Of a stretch of DNA of 64,000 nucleotides, positions 17,227 to 26,231 are shown piece after piece. Both the position numbers and the translations under genes were made by a program. The stretch covers positions 367,907-431,906 of the forward strand of contig WUUP01000004.1 in the NCBI GenBank assembly GCA_009833045.1, in the 5' to 3' direction. The notes beneath the pieces were generated by a model, which was not told the DNA's origin, did no database searches, and was given only the letters and a program-made list of their open reading frames with translations. This DNA is from Saprospirales bacterium GYS_P2D (lineage in GTDB: Bacteria; Bacteroidota; Bacteroidia; Chitinophagales; Saprospiraceae). Positions within the stretch are counted from its first letter, which is position 1; every line of letters starts with the position of its first letter.

Positions 17227-18417
17227 ATGCGTCTCAACTCTCTATGTGTCAAAGATCCTAAAGATCCCCGTACTACTAAGCCACATCAGCTACCGATATA
17301 TGCCACTTCTTCTTTTGAGTTTGAAAGTATAGAGGAGGGCATAGATATCTTCAAAGATCCAGAGAAGGCGCATATCTATGCACGATTTAGTAATCCAACA
17401 GTAGATGCAGTCGGCCAAAAAATCGCAGCTCTTGAGTCATATGGTACTGAGGTGACAGATGCCTGGGGTATCATGACCTCGTCCGGTATGTCGGCGATCA
17501 GTACCTTGGTATTTGGCTTGCTCCAGCAGGGTGATAAGATCCTGACACAGGGCAATCTCTACGGTGGTACGACTGAGCTGCTCAAAAATGTCATGACTCG
17601 CTATGGCATCGATGTGGTCCTCGTAGACCTGCGTGATGAGCAGGCGGTGAGAGATGCTATCTCAGCTGACAGTACGATCAAGATGGTATACTTTGAGACT
17701 CCATCTAATCCAGCACTGGACTGTATCGACATAGAGCTCATCGCTACCATCGCTAAAGAGACAGGCATCGTATCGGCTATAGACAATACCTTTTGTACGC
17801 CAGCTATCCAGCGACCATTCCTCTATGGTATCGACTACATCATCCATAGCACAACTAAGTATCTCAATGGTCATGGCAATGGCATCTCTGGGGCCATCAT
17901 AGGCAAGACCCTTGAGAATAAAAAGAAGGTCTGGTCTGCGATGAAGCTCATCGGGACTAACTGCAATGCCTGGGATGCATGGCTGACGAATGTAGGTATG
18001 AAAACGCTCAATCTCCGTATGGAGCGCCACAGTGCTAATGGCCTGGCTCTATCTCAGTATCTGAGCACTCATGCTAAGGTGGATCGAGTCAACTACCTCG
18101 GTCTCGAGAGTCATCCCGACCATCAGACTGCTCAAAAGCAGATGAACATGTACGGCGGTATGATGTGCTTTGAGGTGAAAGGTGGTATCGAGGGAGGATT
18201 GAGATTCATGAATGCTGTGACTATCGGAGCACTTGCTCCGACTATGGGAGATGTAGATACGCTCATCCTCCACCCAGCATCTATGTCCCATCTCAATGTC
18301 GACAAGGAAATCCGCCTGGCGAATGGTATCACAGACGGTATGATCAGAGTCTCCGTAGGTATCGAGGATATCGAGGACCTGATCGAAGACTTTGATCGAG
18401 CGCTTAGTGCGGTATGA
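17227..18417 (+). CDS. Cys/Met metabolism PLP-dependent enzyme
   Basis: A 396-residue cytoplasmic enzyme of the trans-sulfuration family (cystathionine gamma-synthase, methionine gamma-lyase, O-acetylhomoserine sulfhydrylase). PLP binds at K211 in HSTTKYLNGHG; the YARFSNPT (51-58) and QGNLYGGT (108-115) segments and D186 (AIDNTF) are the usual cofactor and substrate contacts. The family members are too similar to separate by eye. Methionine gamma-lyase or cystathionine gamma-synthase is most likely by length. It is divergent from the T9SS protein and convergent with GH115, with only 10 bp between stop codons. Confidence 0.9.
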   Translation: MRLNSLCVKDPKDPRTTKPHQLPIYATSSFEFESIEEGIDIFKDPEKAHIYARFSNPTVDAVGQKIAALESYGTEVTDAWGIMTSSGMSAISTLVFGLLQQGDKILTQGNLYGGTTELLKNVMTRYGIDVVLVDLRDEQAVRDAISADSTIKMVYFETPSNPALDCIDIELIATIAKETGIVSAIDNTFCTPAIQRPFLYGIDYIIHSTTKYLNGHGNGISGAIIGKTLENKKKVWSAMKLIGTNCNAWDAWLTNVGMKTLNLRMERHSANGLALSQYLSTHAKVDRVNYLGLESHPDHQTAQKQMNMYGGMMCFEVKGGIEGGLRFMNAVTIGALAPTMGDVDTLILHPASMSHLNVDKEIRLANGITDGMIRVSVGIEDIEDLIEDFDRALSAV

Positions 18418-18427
18418 TCAAGCGAGG

Positions 18428-21301
18428 TTACTTTCTCACAGGAGGACCGAGATAGCTATCTCGGAGTCCTCCCGTATCGATGACGATTTTGTGCAAGATC
18501 ATACCCGGATCGATAGCATAGATTCTTAATGTGTGTTTTCCGGATGTATTCACGGTGAAAGTATTGCTATTGATTGCGCTATTTCTGATGACATTGCTTG
18601 CCCATTCTCTGGAGTACTCCTTGACATCATTAGACTGAGTGATCATCGGCTGATCATCGATCTGAATCCCATAGGCTGTACCGTGCTCTCGATCCTTAGC
18701 GAAGAGGGGGAGCATATAGCTATGAATGGTGATGTCGCCAGGCTCCTCGACTGTAAAATCATAGCTGACAAAAGATCCCTCTCCACTATCATATATAGCA
18801 GATCCGAGTTGCAGCGCATTGTCTGCATATCCGAGTTGAGGTATTTTGGAGAATTTGATATTGCCTTTTTCAGTCTTATTATGATAGTCTGTCGGATCAA
18901 TACTGATCACTCCATGGTGAGCTCTATATAGCTGGCTATCAGCTATAGATCTTGGGTCTGCATTTATATGGATTTCATGAGTCGTAGTACCTGACTGGAC
19001 GCTTATTTTTCCTTTTTGGGTAGACTCGCCAGATAGTTTGGACCAGTCTATATTGATCTCGATCTCATCTTGAGTGGTAATGATGCCTGATTTATTACTC
19101 AGTAGTATCCATTCTTCAGATTTGGCGGTCCAAGATTGGCTCTTTTTACCTGTATTGTAGATGGTGATTTTTTGACTTTCGTCGAATGATTTTTCGAATG
19201 TAGGTAGAGTAATTAATTGATTATCAGTGGATAGATTGTTAGGTGCGAATACTTTGAGAGTACCTTGATCCTTGAGGTTGATGGTCTCGGTCGGAGCGAG
19301 GTGCTCAGTAGGGAGAAAACCCGGTGCGGTCATCATACCTGCCCATTTAGCATCCAGGAGATTATTATACGCTGCTGTGATCAAAGCCAGACTATCATGG
19401 TAGCTCTCCGCTGCCTGAGCTAATTCGTTAGTGAGTGTTCGGCCTTGAGTGGCATACCATCTATTTTTTTGTGCGATGAGCATTTTATGATTATATAGCG
19501 AGGCTCCTTTGACCGGATAGTATACCAGTTCATAAAAGCTGGCTTTGAGCTCCTCTGGTAGTTCTGACATGATGTCGCTGGCCATATCAGCTATTTCTCG
19601 GTATTCTCTCAGACGAGTCTCAGCCTCGTCATAATGCTGGTAGGAGAGCTCAGTATCTTTGATATTGGGATGTATGAATATGCTATTCCAAGCCCAGTCC
19701 CATGTCATGTATTCTGGCTTTCTCGTAAATCCATGATAATAATATCGCTCAAAAATGTGAGTGAGCTCATCTCGATATTTATCGCCAAATATCTCAGAAA
19801 GGCGATCTATCTGAAAGTCATTGATATTCTCGAAAGAGAAAGCATCAAAGTCCCAGGCCATATCGAGGAAAAGCTCTGTGCCCATCTCGCCAGGTTTGAT
19901 ATCGCCGACATTGAGGAGCCAGTATCTATCTGCACCGAGGTCGTAGGCTTTTTTCATTTCGGCGTACATGAGTGCAGGTGGGGTAGTATTGAGCCAGAGA
20001 TAGTCATTTGGCCATCCGAGATAGGAGATGTGATAGTAGACGCCCGCACCTCCAGCACGATTTTGTTCTTCTTTATTGCTGAGTTTTTTGATATAGCCAT
20101 AGTTGTCATCAGGCCAAACGATAGTGATATCGTCTGGGAGCTGCATCCCGCTCTCGTAGATATCGAGTACTTCTTTGTAGGGGACGAATATTTGCTGTAT
20201 ATCCTCTACGGGCTGGTCGATATATTTGGTGAGTATCTTCCGCTCTTCGTCGATGACTTCGGCCAAGACATCACGCTTTGTATAGCCTTCTGGTACTTCG
20301 CTCATACCTGTATCATGGATCCCTCTCATGCCTACAGTATAGACATTTTCGTAGGAGGAGGCTTCAGCGACCCGACTATCCATTGCGTTGAGTACTTCTT
20401 CTTTGTTTTCTACATAATCCCAGTTGCCATTGATGAGCTGATGCCATTCTGTAGTGTTGTTGTACAGGAGAGGTTCTGCATGGCTACTGGTCATCATGAT
20501 CGCATATCTATCTGCGACGATTTTGTTTTCTGGATATTTAAAGAATGCACCAGTGCACTCATGCATGGCCGGAGCGACGATATTGCCCTTGAGACGGAGC
20601 ACGAGCTCAAAGACTTTAGTATATGTATTCGGACCGATATCATTGATCTGTGGATCCATGAGAGCTGAGGCCCAAGGCTTCAGTCCCCAGTCTTCATCAT
20701 TCAGAAATATGCCTCTGTATTTGACCGATGGCGCTTTAGAGTTGTAGTTGATATCTTTTAGGTGGATTTCTTTTTTTGGGGTGACGGGTACATCGGCCCA
20801 GTAGTACCAAGGTGACACGCCTATTGCCTCTGACAATGAAAAGACTCCATAGGCTGTCCCTCGACGATCACTTCCTACTATCACCAGTGCTTTTTTCACC
20901 CCTTCGAATGGTCGAGAAATAGTCGATACCTGATATCGCTCCCATGCTCCCTTAATGGTCGATACGTTTAATTTTTTATCAGCGATGAGTTGATCGATGA
21001 GTTTGTTTTGGCCGATAGAGCCTATGATGATCATATACTCTGATAGCTCATCATCAATATCTCGTAGTGTAGGAAGATGGGAGGCTACTCGCTCTACGTC
21101 CTGTGCAAAATGCTCAGCCACAGTGTGTACTACCTCAGCATCATCCATATCGGTGTAAATAGCGCTGGCGCCATTGGAAAGTGAGATAGGAAAACAGTCA
21201 TGACCAGATCCTACCTCAGTCGTGATCTCGAACTGTGCTAATAACGAATGAGAAAAAAATACTGTGAAGGCGCTAAATAGGAATGTCAAAATGTGTCGCA
21301 T
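18428..21301 (-). CDS. GH115 xylan alpha-1,2-glucuronidase
   Basis: A 957-residue glycoside hydrolase of family 115, which removes (4-O-methyl-)D-glucuronic acid from xylan, including internal residues. A signal peptide (1-22, ending HSLLAQ) sends it to the periplasm or surface. The family is recognised from the N-terminal alpha/beta domain with SDRRGTAYGVFSLSEAIGV and SPWYYWADVPV, the barrel region starting at KYRGIFLNDEDWGLKPWA, VWPDDNYGY and LLNVGDIKPGE, and a C-terminal beta region. The length agrees with typical members. A LacI-type operator and a -7-like box precede the start. Upstream on the same strand lies a four-gene sugar-acid operon that may process the released uronic acid. Confidence 0.92.
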   Translation of the reverse strand: MRHILTFLFSAFTVFFSHSLLAQFEITTEVGSGHDCFPISLSNGASAIYTDMDDAEVVHTVAEHFAQDVERVASHLPTLRDIDDELSEYMIIIGSIGQNKLIDQLIADKKLNVSTIKGAWERYQVSTISRPFEGVKKALVIVGSDRRGTAYGVFSLSEAIGVSPWYYWADVPVTPKKEIHLKDINYNSKAPSVKYRGIFLNDEDWGLKPWASALMDPQINDIGPNTYTKVFELVLRLKGNIVAPAMHECTGAFFKYPENKIVADRYAIMMTSSHAEPLLYNNTTEWHQLINGNWDYVENKEEVLNAMDSRVAEASSYENVYTVGMRGIHDTGMSEVPEGYTKRDVLAEVIDEERKILTKYIDQPVEDIQQIFVPYKEVLDIYESGMQLPDDITIVWPDDNYGYIKKLSNKEEQNRAGGAGVYYHISYLGWPNDYLWLNTTPPALMYAEMKKAYDLGADRYWLLNVGDIKPGEMGTELFLDMAWDFDAFSFENINDFQIDRLSEIFGDKYRDELTHIFERYYYHGFTRKPEYMTWDWAWNSIFIHPNIKDTELSYQHYDEAETRLREYREIADMASDIMSELPEELKASFYELVYYPVKGASLYNHKMLIAQKNRWYATQGRTLTNELAQAAESYHDSLALITAAYNNLLDAKWAGMMTAPGFLPTEHLAPTETINLKDQGTLKVFAPNNLSTDNQLITLPTFEKSFDESQKITIYNTGKKSQSWTAKSEEWILLSNKSGIITTQDEIEINIDWSKLSGESTQKGKISVQSGTTTHEIHINADPRSIADSQLYRAHHGVISIDPTDYHNKTEKGNIKFSKIPQLGYADNALQLGSAIYDSGEGSFVSYDFTVEEPGDITIHSYMLPLFAKDREHGTAYGIQIDDQPMITQSNDVKEYSREWASNVIRNSAINSNTFTVNTSGKHTLRIYAIDPGMILHKIVIDTGGLRDSYLGPPVRK

Positions 21302-21342
21302 GGACTAAATTGAATAGATAGATGAAAATGTAATTCTGGAGG

Positions 21343-21373
21343 GAAAGATAGAAAAACAATCGATTGCGTAAAT
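21343..21373 (-). promoter_or_regulatory. GH115 promoter with LacI-type operator
   Basis: The 10-bp palindrome CAATCGATTG (21357-21366) lies in a 17-bp stretch (21357-21373) identical to the one before the GH30 gene. Reading toward GH115, a TATCTTTC sequence (21343-21350) close to the Bacteroidota -7 consensus TAnnTTTG follows the operator after 6 bp, so a bound repressor would cover the spacer or -33 region. The gene start is 41 bp further downstream. Confidence 0.55.
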
Positions 21374-21398
21374 AAAAAATTGAGATAAAGTGTAAAAT

Positions 21399-22346
21399 CT
21401 ACAAGTCTTTTCGATTGAAAATGAATTTCTCACCTATGGACTTTCCATTTAGGAGTTTGATGAGATTTTGTACAGTCATGACGCACATCTCATTGTAGGT
21501 GAGTGCGGTGAGACTGGCGCTATGGGGCGTGATATAAACATGGTCCATGGATAGTAGTGGAGACTGAGGATCAGGTGGCTCGGTGGCCAATACATCTGCG
21601 GCGAAACCTCTCAGTCTACCTGACTCAAGAGCCCTGATGATCTCGTCATCACTGATGATACCTCCTCTGGCAGTATTAATCAGTATTGGAGGACGATTTT
21701 TATTAAAATCATCGGCTGTGATCATACCTGATGTCTGATCAGTCAGTGCGACATGGATGCTGATGATATCTGAGTTGTGGAGTACATCTGATAGCTCTCG
21801 CTGAGGGTAGGGGAGATCGACATAGGAGCGATTCCAGTATTGCACCTCCATCCCAAAAGCTGTGGCTAATCGAGCGACTCGCTGGCCAATATCACCCATG
21901 CCGATGATGCCGAGGGTCTTAGATCGGATCTCATCACCATCATAACTCTTGCGGTCGTCCCATTCTCCAGCTCTCACGGATTGAGTTGATTCGACTATTT
22001 TGCGCTGAGCGGTGAGCATGAGTGCGAGAGTGTGCTCTGCTACGGTATCCGCATTACTCCCTGGAGCATTGATGACCTTAATACTTCGTGAACTCGCATG
22101 AGAGACCGCAATATTGTCCAGTCCTACACCACATCGAGCGATGACAGAAAGTCCTTGACAGGCATCGATGAGCTGAGGATTGACTTGGCCTTTGCCACGA
22201 GTGACGATAGCATCTATAGTATGACCAGAGATTACCTCGATACCTCTATCAGGAGCTGGGGCGACTATCACGTCGGTAGCATCAGATAGGAGATTCATGG
22301 CCTGATCAGTCACTGACTCAAGCAGCAATACAGTAGGTTTAGACAT
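21399..22346 (-). CDS. D-2-hydroxyacid dehydrogenase
   Basis: A 315-residue NAD-dependent dehydrogenase of the phosphoglycerate dehydrogenase/glyoxylate reductase family. The Rossmann motif is GIIGMGDIGQRVA (about 146-158). The catalytic Arg sits in NTARGG, the Glu in LATEPPD, and the His in TPHSAS. It lacks the ACT domain of true SerA proteins, so a catabolic 2-keto or 2-hydroxy acid is the likely substrate. It is the last gene of a compact unit with a VOC protein, an MR/MLE enzyme and an isomerase (gaps 9, 3 and -4 bp), and lies 97 bp upstream of GH115. Confidence 0.9.
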   Translation of the reverse strand: MSKPTVLLLESVTDQAMNLLSDATDVIVAPAPDRGIEVISGHTIDAIVTRGKGQVNPQLIDACQGLSVIARCGVGLDNIAVSHASSRSIKVINAPGSNADTVAEHTLALMLTAQRKIVESTQSVRAGEWDDRKSYDGDEIRSKTLGIIGMGDIGQRVARLATAFGMEVQYWNRSYVDLPYPQRELSDVLHNSDIISIHVALTDQTSGMITADDFNKNRPPILINTARGGIISDDEIIRALESGRLRGFAADVLATEPPDPQSPLLSMDHVYITPHSASLTALTYNEMCVMTVQNLIKLLNGKSIGEKFIFNRKDL

Positions 22347-22355
22347 CAGATTATT

Positions 22356-22844
22356 TTATTCTCCGTGATAGAGGGTGGCGTTTTCACTTTTGTAGCCTCT
22401 GAAGTCATTGCGACCACTGACATATAGACCATCCTGATACAGCTCATCCTCGAATATCGCTGGATCTATCTCCGCCGTCGGATGAGAGGAGATCTCTACG
22501 AGATTGTCAGATGGATCCCTGACAAACATCTGCATAGCTCCATCTGGTAGTCGACGGACCTTCCCCCATGGAGCGATGTCTATGATGCCGAGTTCTTTGC
22601 AGCGACGAAACATCGTATTGAAATCATCAACCATCACGCAGATATGCCCTCTGAATGACTGCTCATCCTCCCACTCGGTGAGATGCAGCTGCTGGTCCTC
22701 CGTGATCTTAAAGAAAGCCGTAGGATAGTCAAATACAAAGGCTGCCAGGGGCTCAAGCCCCATTTCTTTTTCATAAAATTCTGCGGCCTCTTCGAGTTGA
22801 TTGACTACCAGAGTGACGTGATTGATTCTTGTTATTTTGGCCAT
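22356..22844 (-). CDS. VOC (glyoxalase/dioxygenase) family protein
   Basis: A 162-residue single-chain vicinal-oxygen-chelate protein with two beta-alpha-beta-beta-beta modules (INHVTLVVNQLEEAAEFYEK, then HICVMVDDFNTMF). Likely metal ligands are H9 (NHVTLV), the His in LHLTEW and the Glu in NLVEISSHP. The family covers glyoxalase I, extradiol dioxygenases and epimerases, and the reaction cannot be assigned. Its place between the hydroxyacid dehydrogenase and the MR/MLE gene, with 3-bp and 9-bp gaps, implies a role in the same pathway, for example acting on an enediol or 2-keto intermediate. Confidence 0.85.
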   Translation of the reverse strand: MAKITRINHVTLVVNQLEEAAEFYEKEMGLEPLAAFVFDYPTAFFKITEDQQLHLTEWEDEQSFRGHICVMVDDFNTMFRRCKELGIIDIAPWGKVRRLPDGAMQMFVRDPSDNLVEISSHPTAEIDPAIFEDELYQDGLYVSGRNDFRGYKSENATLYHGE

Positions 22845-22847
22845 AGC

Positions 22848-24014
22848 TTATAGTGTTTTGCTGTATTCTTTGACAAAATCATCGTTGAGCGTGAGTCCTA
22901 ATCCTGGTCGAGTAGGTGCTGAGATGTATCCATCCACCACTCCGGGATCCTCATGACAGAGATCATACATGAGCGGATTTCCGCCAAGGGAAAACTCTAC
23001 TACCACAGCTGATGGAGAGGCAAATGCCACATTGACTCCTGCCATGAATGAGATAGCTGATCCCCAGCAGTGAGGGGCGAGCTCCAGCTGATAGGCCGCT
23101 GCTAAGGCACCTATTCTCATGCACTCTGTGATGCCTCCACAGATAGCAGGATCAGGCTGCAGCACGTCCAGCGCTCGATGCTGTAGTAGCTCGATAAAGT
23201 CAAATCTCGTAAACTCACTCTCTCCAGCAGCTATCGGTATGGAGGTGGTCTGTCTTAGCTCAGCAGTGCCGATTTTATTATCAGTAGAGATTGGCTCCTC
23301 AAACCAATAGAGATTTTCGTCTTCGAGTTCTCGGCAGAATCGCTTAGCCTCGGGTACGCTGAAGGTGCCATGAGCATCGGTCATGATCTTGATCGCTGGA
23401 CCCAGTGCATCTCGTGCTGCTCGGACTCGCTCCACACTATAGTCGACGGTGTCATCCATCGAGCCGACTCGCATCTTGACTCCTTTGAATCCCTGAGCGA
23501 CATAGCCACTGAGCTGCTCTCCGATGGCAGCGGCGTCCGCCCAGCCTCCGCTGGCATAGGCCTCCATCTGATCTCGGCATGCTCCACCGAGTAGGCTTAC
23601 GATTGGTGCGCCGAGATCTTGTCCTTTCAGATCCCAGAGTGCGAGGTCTATACCGCTCATGGCGGATATGGTCGTGCCACGATTAGCTAAAATAGGGAAG
23701 GTCCTGCCACGGCTCTCGGCATAGTGATCTCGAGTACCATTATAGGAGAGCTCCCAGATCCGAGTAATATCATGGATGGACTGACCGATGAGCTTATCTC
23801 GAAGTTCGTGCTTGATGCAGGCGACGATACTGGCGCAGCTACCGGATGCTCCGACAGCCGCTTTGGCCTCACCGATGCCCACTCGACCATCGTCAGTGAG
23901 TACCTTGACCAGACACATGTCAAATGTCGTGAGCCTGCCATAGTCGGAGCGCCACTGGCCAGTCGTCGGGATAGGTACACTGATCCAGTGTGCCCGTATG
24001 TCTGCTATTTTCAT
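22848..24014 (-). CDS. Mandelate racemase/muconate lactonizing-type enzyme, probable sugar acid dehydratase
   Basis: A 388-residue enolase-superfamily enzyme. The capping domain is about 1-125, followed by the (beta/alpha)7-beta barrel. The mandelate racemase signature is present: K180-x-R182 (GVKMRVG), metal ligands D213 (TDAHG), E239/E240 (WFEEP) and E265 (AAGES), then D288 (QPDP) and general acid/base H315 (APHCW). This set usually abstracts the alpha proton of a carboxylate and often catalyses dehydration of aldonates, aldarates or uronate derivatives. The start codon overlaps the isomerase stop as ATGA, so translation is coupled. Context suggests a sugar acid from glucuronoxylan, but the substrate is inferred only. 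Confidence 0.88.
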   Translation of the reverse strand: MKIADIRAHWISVPIPTTGQWRSDYGRLTTFDMCLVKVLTDDGRVGIGEAKAAVGASGSCASIVACIKHELRDKLIGQSIHDITRIWELSYNGTRDHYAESRGRTFPILANRGTTISAMSGIDLALWDLKGQDLGAPIVSLLGGACRDQMEAYASGGWADAAAIGEQLSGYVAQGFKGVKMRVGSMDDTVDYSVERVRAARDALGPAIKIMTDAHGTFSVPEAKRFCRELEDENLYWFEEPISTDNKIGTAELRQTTSIPIAAGESEFTRFDFIELLQHRALDVLQPDPAICGGITECMRIGALAAAYQLELAPHCWGSAISFMAGVNVAFASPSAVVVEFSLGGNPLMYDLCHEDPGVVDGYISAPTRPGLGLTLNDDFVKEYSKTL

Positions 24015-24895
24015 ATCAGTGCTTTTAGCGTCTCGTATGACTTTTCAGTCAAAAAGCGATAAAACTCCTCTGTGACTGCAGAGCTGCCGTGATCTTCGAG
24101 AAACTTCTTTTGTTCTGGAGATAATCCTATCGGATCTGTCTCTATGCTATCGGGATGAGGATTAGCTGGCGTGCGATCCAGTGGGGCACAAAACTCTACT
24201 GATAGCACCTCGTCATATCCGACCTCTCGGAGCGTAGCGATAGCTCTGGCCCAGTCCAAGTGCCCCATGCCAGGAGCAAAGCGGTTATTGTCCGCTACAT
24301 GAAAATTGACCAATCTATCACCACACTGTCGTATAGTCTCATAGAGGTTCTCTTCTTCGATATTCATGTGAAATATGTCGAGGCATACACCGCAGTTTGG
24401 CCCTACAGCCTGTGCTAAAGCCAGCGCCTGAGCACCTCGATTGATGAAGTAGGTCTCAAATCGATTGATGGGTTCGATGCCTATCTTGATGCCTGCAGAC
24501 TCAGCATGTGCGTAGCACTCTTGGAGTCCATCTATGGCCCATTGCCACTCCTCATCCGGTCGTCCATCTGGTACGATTTTGCCTACGGTAGCAGGTACGA
24601 CCGATACCATTTTGCCTTCGAGTTCTTTGACCATCGTGATGATGTCTTTTACGTATTGTACGGACATGGCACGCTGCGCCGGGTCTTTGGCGAGAATATT
24701 ACGCTGCTCGAGCATCAGTGTTACTGAGCCATAGCATTTGACATTGTATTTTTTGAGTAGCGATCGCACCTCTGTGGTGTCATACATGGATGGCTCTCCT
24801 TGGATCTCGATATAGTCATATCCGATAAAGGATATTCTGGCGAGAGTCTCCTCGATGCTCTCTGCTCGCATCCAGTTGTGTATTGCTAATTTCAT
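24011..24895 (-). CDS. Sugar isomerase/epimerase (AP endonuclease 2-like TIM barrel)
   Basis: A 294-residue cytoplasmic TIM-barrel protein of the xylose isomerase-like family that includes hydroxypyruvate isomerase, inosose dehydratase and ketose 3-epimerases. Metal-site residues are visible as GIEPINRF (Glu), VCLDIFHMN (Asp, His), NFHVADNNR (His) and LSVEFCAP (Glu). It is the first gene of the minus-strand operon and overlaps the MR/MLE gene by 4 bp. The 180-bp region upstream presumably holds the operon promoter, but no LacI-type palindrome was seen there. It probably interconverts keto and aldo acids or epimers in the pathway. Confidence 0.87.
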   Translation of the reverse strand: MKLAIHNWMRAESIEETLARISFIGYDYIEIQGEPSMYDTTEVRSLLKKYNVKCYGSVTLMLEQRNILAKDPAQRAMSVQYVKDIITMVKELEGKMVSVVPATVGKIVPDGRPDEEWQWAIDGLQECYAHAESAGIKIGIEPINRFETYFINRGAQALALAQAVGPNCGVCLDIFHMNIEEENLYETIRQCGDRLVNFHVADNNRFAPGMGHLDWARAIATLREVGYDEVLSVEFCAPLDRTPANPHPDSIETDPIGLSPEQKKFLEDHGSSAVTEEFYRFLTEKSYETLKALI

Positions 24896-25075
24896 AGTTC
24901 GTATTTCACATCAGTTAAAATAGTTAGTTTTGCCGGCTGTAGCTTTGATTTGTGAGAATTGACGAGTTGTGAAGTAGTGTTGAGCTAAAAAAATTGCGGA
25001 TGAAAAACACATGGCTCCATATGAGCAGCAATAGGCTTGATGTGAGAAACTAAATGGAAATTTTTTTAGAAAGAC

Positions 25076-25783
25076 CTATAGCACACCCATGAAGATAGCT
25101 ACATAATAGAGCCCAGCGATGACAAATACTACTCCTGCTACTCGTCTCATGATCTGCTCGATCTGAGTGATTCGTCGGAAGACACCACTGACTCGGTGAG
25201 CGGCATAGGTGAGTAGATAGGTGAATATGATAACGGGCAAACCAGTGCCGATGGCAAATACCAATGGTAGGTAAAGCCCAGAAGCGCTGGAGACCGTCAT
25301 CGGTATGAGCATCCCAAAGTATAAGGCGCCACTATAGGGACAAAAGGCTAATGCGAATATAGCTCCGAGTAAAAAAGAGCCCCAAAGGCCCTGCCCAGAG
25401 AGACGCTCGGAGAATCGTTCTTGGATATTGATCTTACCCAGAAAGTCGAGTCGGATCACATCGAGCATGATCAGTCCGATGAGTATCAGCAGTGGTCCTA
25501 AGAGCTTCTCTCCATTCTGCTGAAACAACCGAGCTACGTGAAATTTGCTGGCGCCAAAATAGAGGATCAAACCAATAGCCGTATAGCTTAAGGCTCTACC
25601 CAGAGAATAAAGAATACCACTCCACAGGACTTTATGTGTGGAAGAAATGTTCTTGGAGATATAAGCTGTCGCAGTGATATTAGTCGCCAGTGGGCAGGGA
25701 CTGATAGCCGTCATCAGCCCCAGGATGAATGCTGAGAGTATCGGTATATTGTAGCTGTCCAACAGGGTCTGTAGGTATTCCAT
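25076..25783 (-). CDS. arsG: ArsG-type permease (CcdA/DsbD-like), organoarsenical efflux
   Basis: A 235-residue inner-membrane protein with about six transmembrane helices, resembling the CcdA/DsbD transmembrane domain. Cysteines C30 (SPCP) and C148 (FCPYSG) lie in the two positions used for redox relay in that fold. In Bacteroidota this gene regularly follows an ArsF-like thioredoxin and is named ArsG, proposed to export aromatic aminoarsenicals. Here its ATG shares one base with the ArsF stop (TGATG), implying coupled translation. It is the last gene of the ArsR-controlled operon. Electron transfer to ArsF is an alternative or added role. Confidence 0.82.
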   Translation of the reverse strand: MEYLQTLLDSYNIPILSAFILGLMTAISPCPLATNITATAYISKNISSTHKVLWSGILYSLGRALSYTAIGLILYFGASKFHVARLFQQNGEKLLGPLLILIGLIMLDVIRLDFLGKINIQERFSERLSGQGLWGSFLLGAIFALAFCPYSGALYFGMLIPMTVSSASGLYLPLVFAIGTGLPVIIFTYLLTYAAHRVSGVFRRITQIEQIMRRVAGVVFVIAGLYYVAIFMGVL

Positions 25784-26229
25784 CAGAGTGTCGCCAGTTG
25801 TTCAGTTATTTTAGCCTTTAGCTCAGCTGTGAATTCTTCTTTATTCAGCCCTTTTTTAAATGCGAAATTGTTCAAGTCAATGTGATTTTCTTGACCTTCT
25901 TTGATGACATTGAGAAATAGTGCGGTCCCCGCAGCTTCAAATTTTTCTGCCATAGCATAGTTCTCGTCCTTATCTACATTGACTGTCATAAATTCCAATT
26001 TTCCCTCTTGCACTTCCTGAGCGAAGAAATTGTCTACTGTATATTTCGCATTTTCCTCGATGGCTTCGCAGGTCATACAGCGATGGGTCCCGTAGAAGTC
26101 TATGAGTTGGATTTTGGTAGACTTATCGGTAGTCTCGACGACTTTGCTTCTGTCAGGCTGACCACAGGCTACGAGTCCGACTAACAGTGTGAAAGAAAAG
26201 AATGCTAAGTATTTCATGTTTGATTTCAT
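25783..26229 (-). CDS. arsF: ArsF-type thioredoxin-fold lipoprotein
   Basis: A 148-residue exported thioredoxin-like protein with a lipobox (LVACG, Cys22) and a C51-M-T-C54 redox motif in THRCMTCEAIEENAKYTV. This pattern matches the ArsF family, annotated as a subunit in reduction of nitrophenylarsenicals. It probably sits on the periplasmic side of the inner membrane and works with the CcdA-like ArsG product encoded directly downstream. The gene starts 2 bp after the permease gene ends. Confidence 0.82.
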   Translation of the reverse strand: MKSNMKYLAFFSFTLLVGLVACGQPDRSKVVETTDKSTKIQLIDFYGTHRCMTCEAIEENAKYTVDNFFAQEVQEGKLEFMTVNVDKDENYAMAEKFEAAGTALFLNVIKEGQENHIDLNNFAFKKGLNKEEFTAELKAKITEQLATL

Positions 26230-26231
26230 TT

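Noticed and set aside
19634..20668. 344-codon plus-strand open frame antisense to GH115
   Set aside because: It lies wholly inside the clear GH115 gene, is rich in Ile, Cys and His runs typical of antisense frames, and has no recognisable domain.
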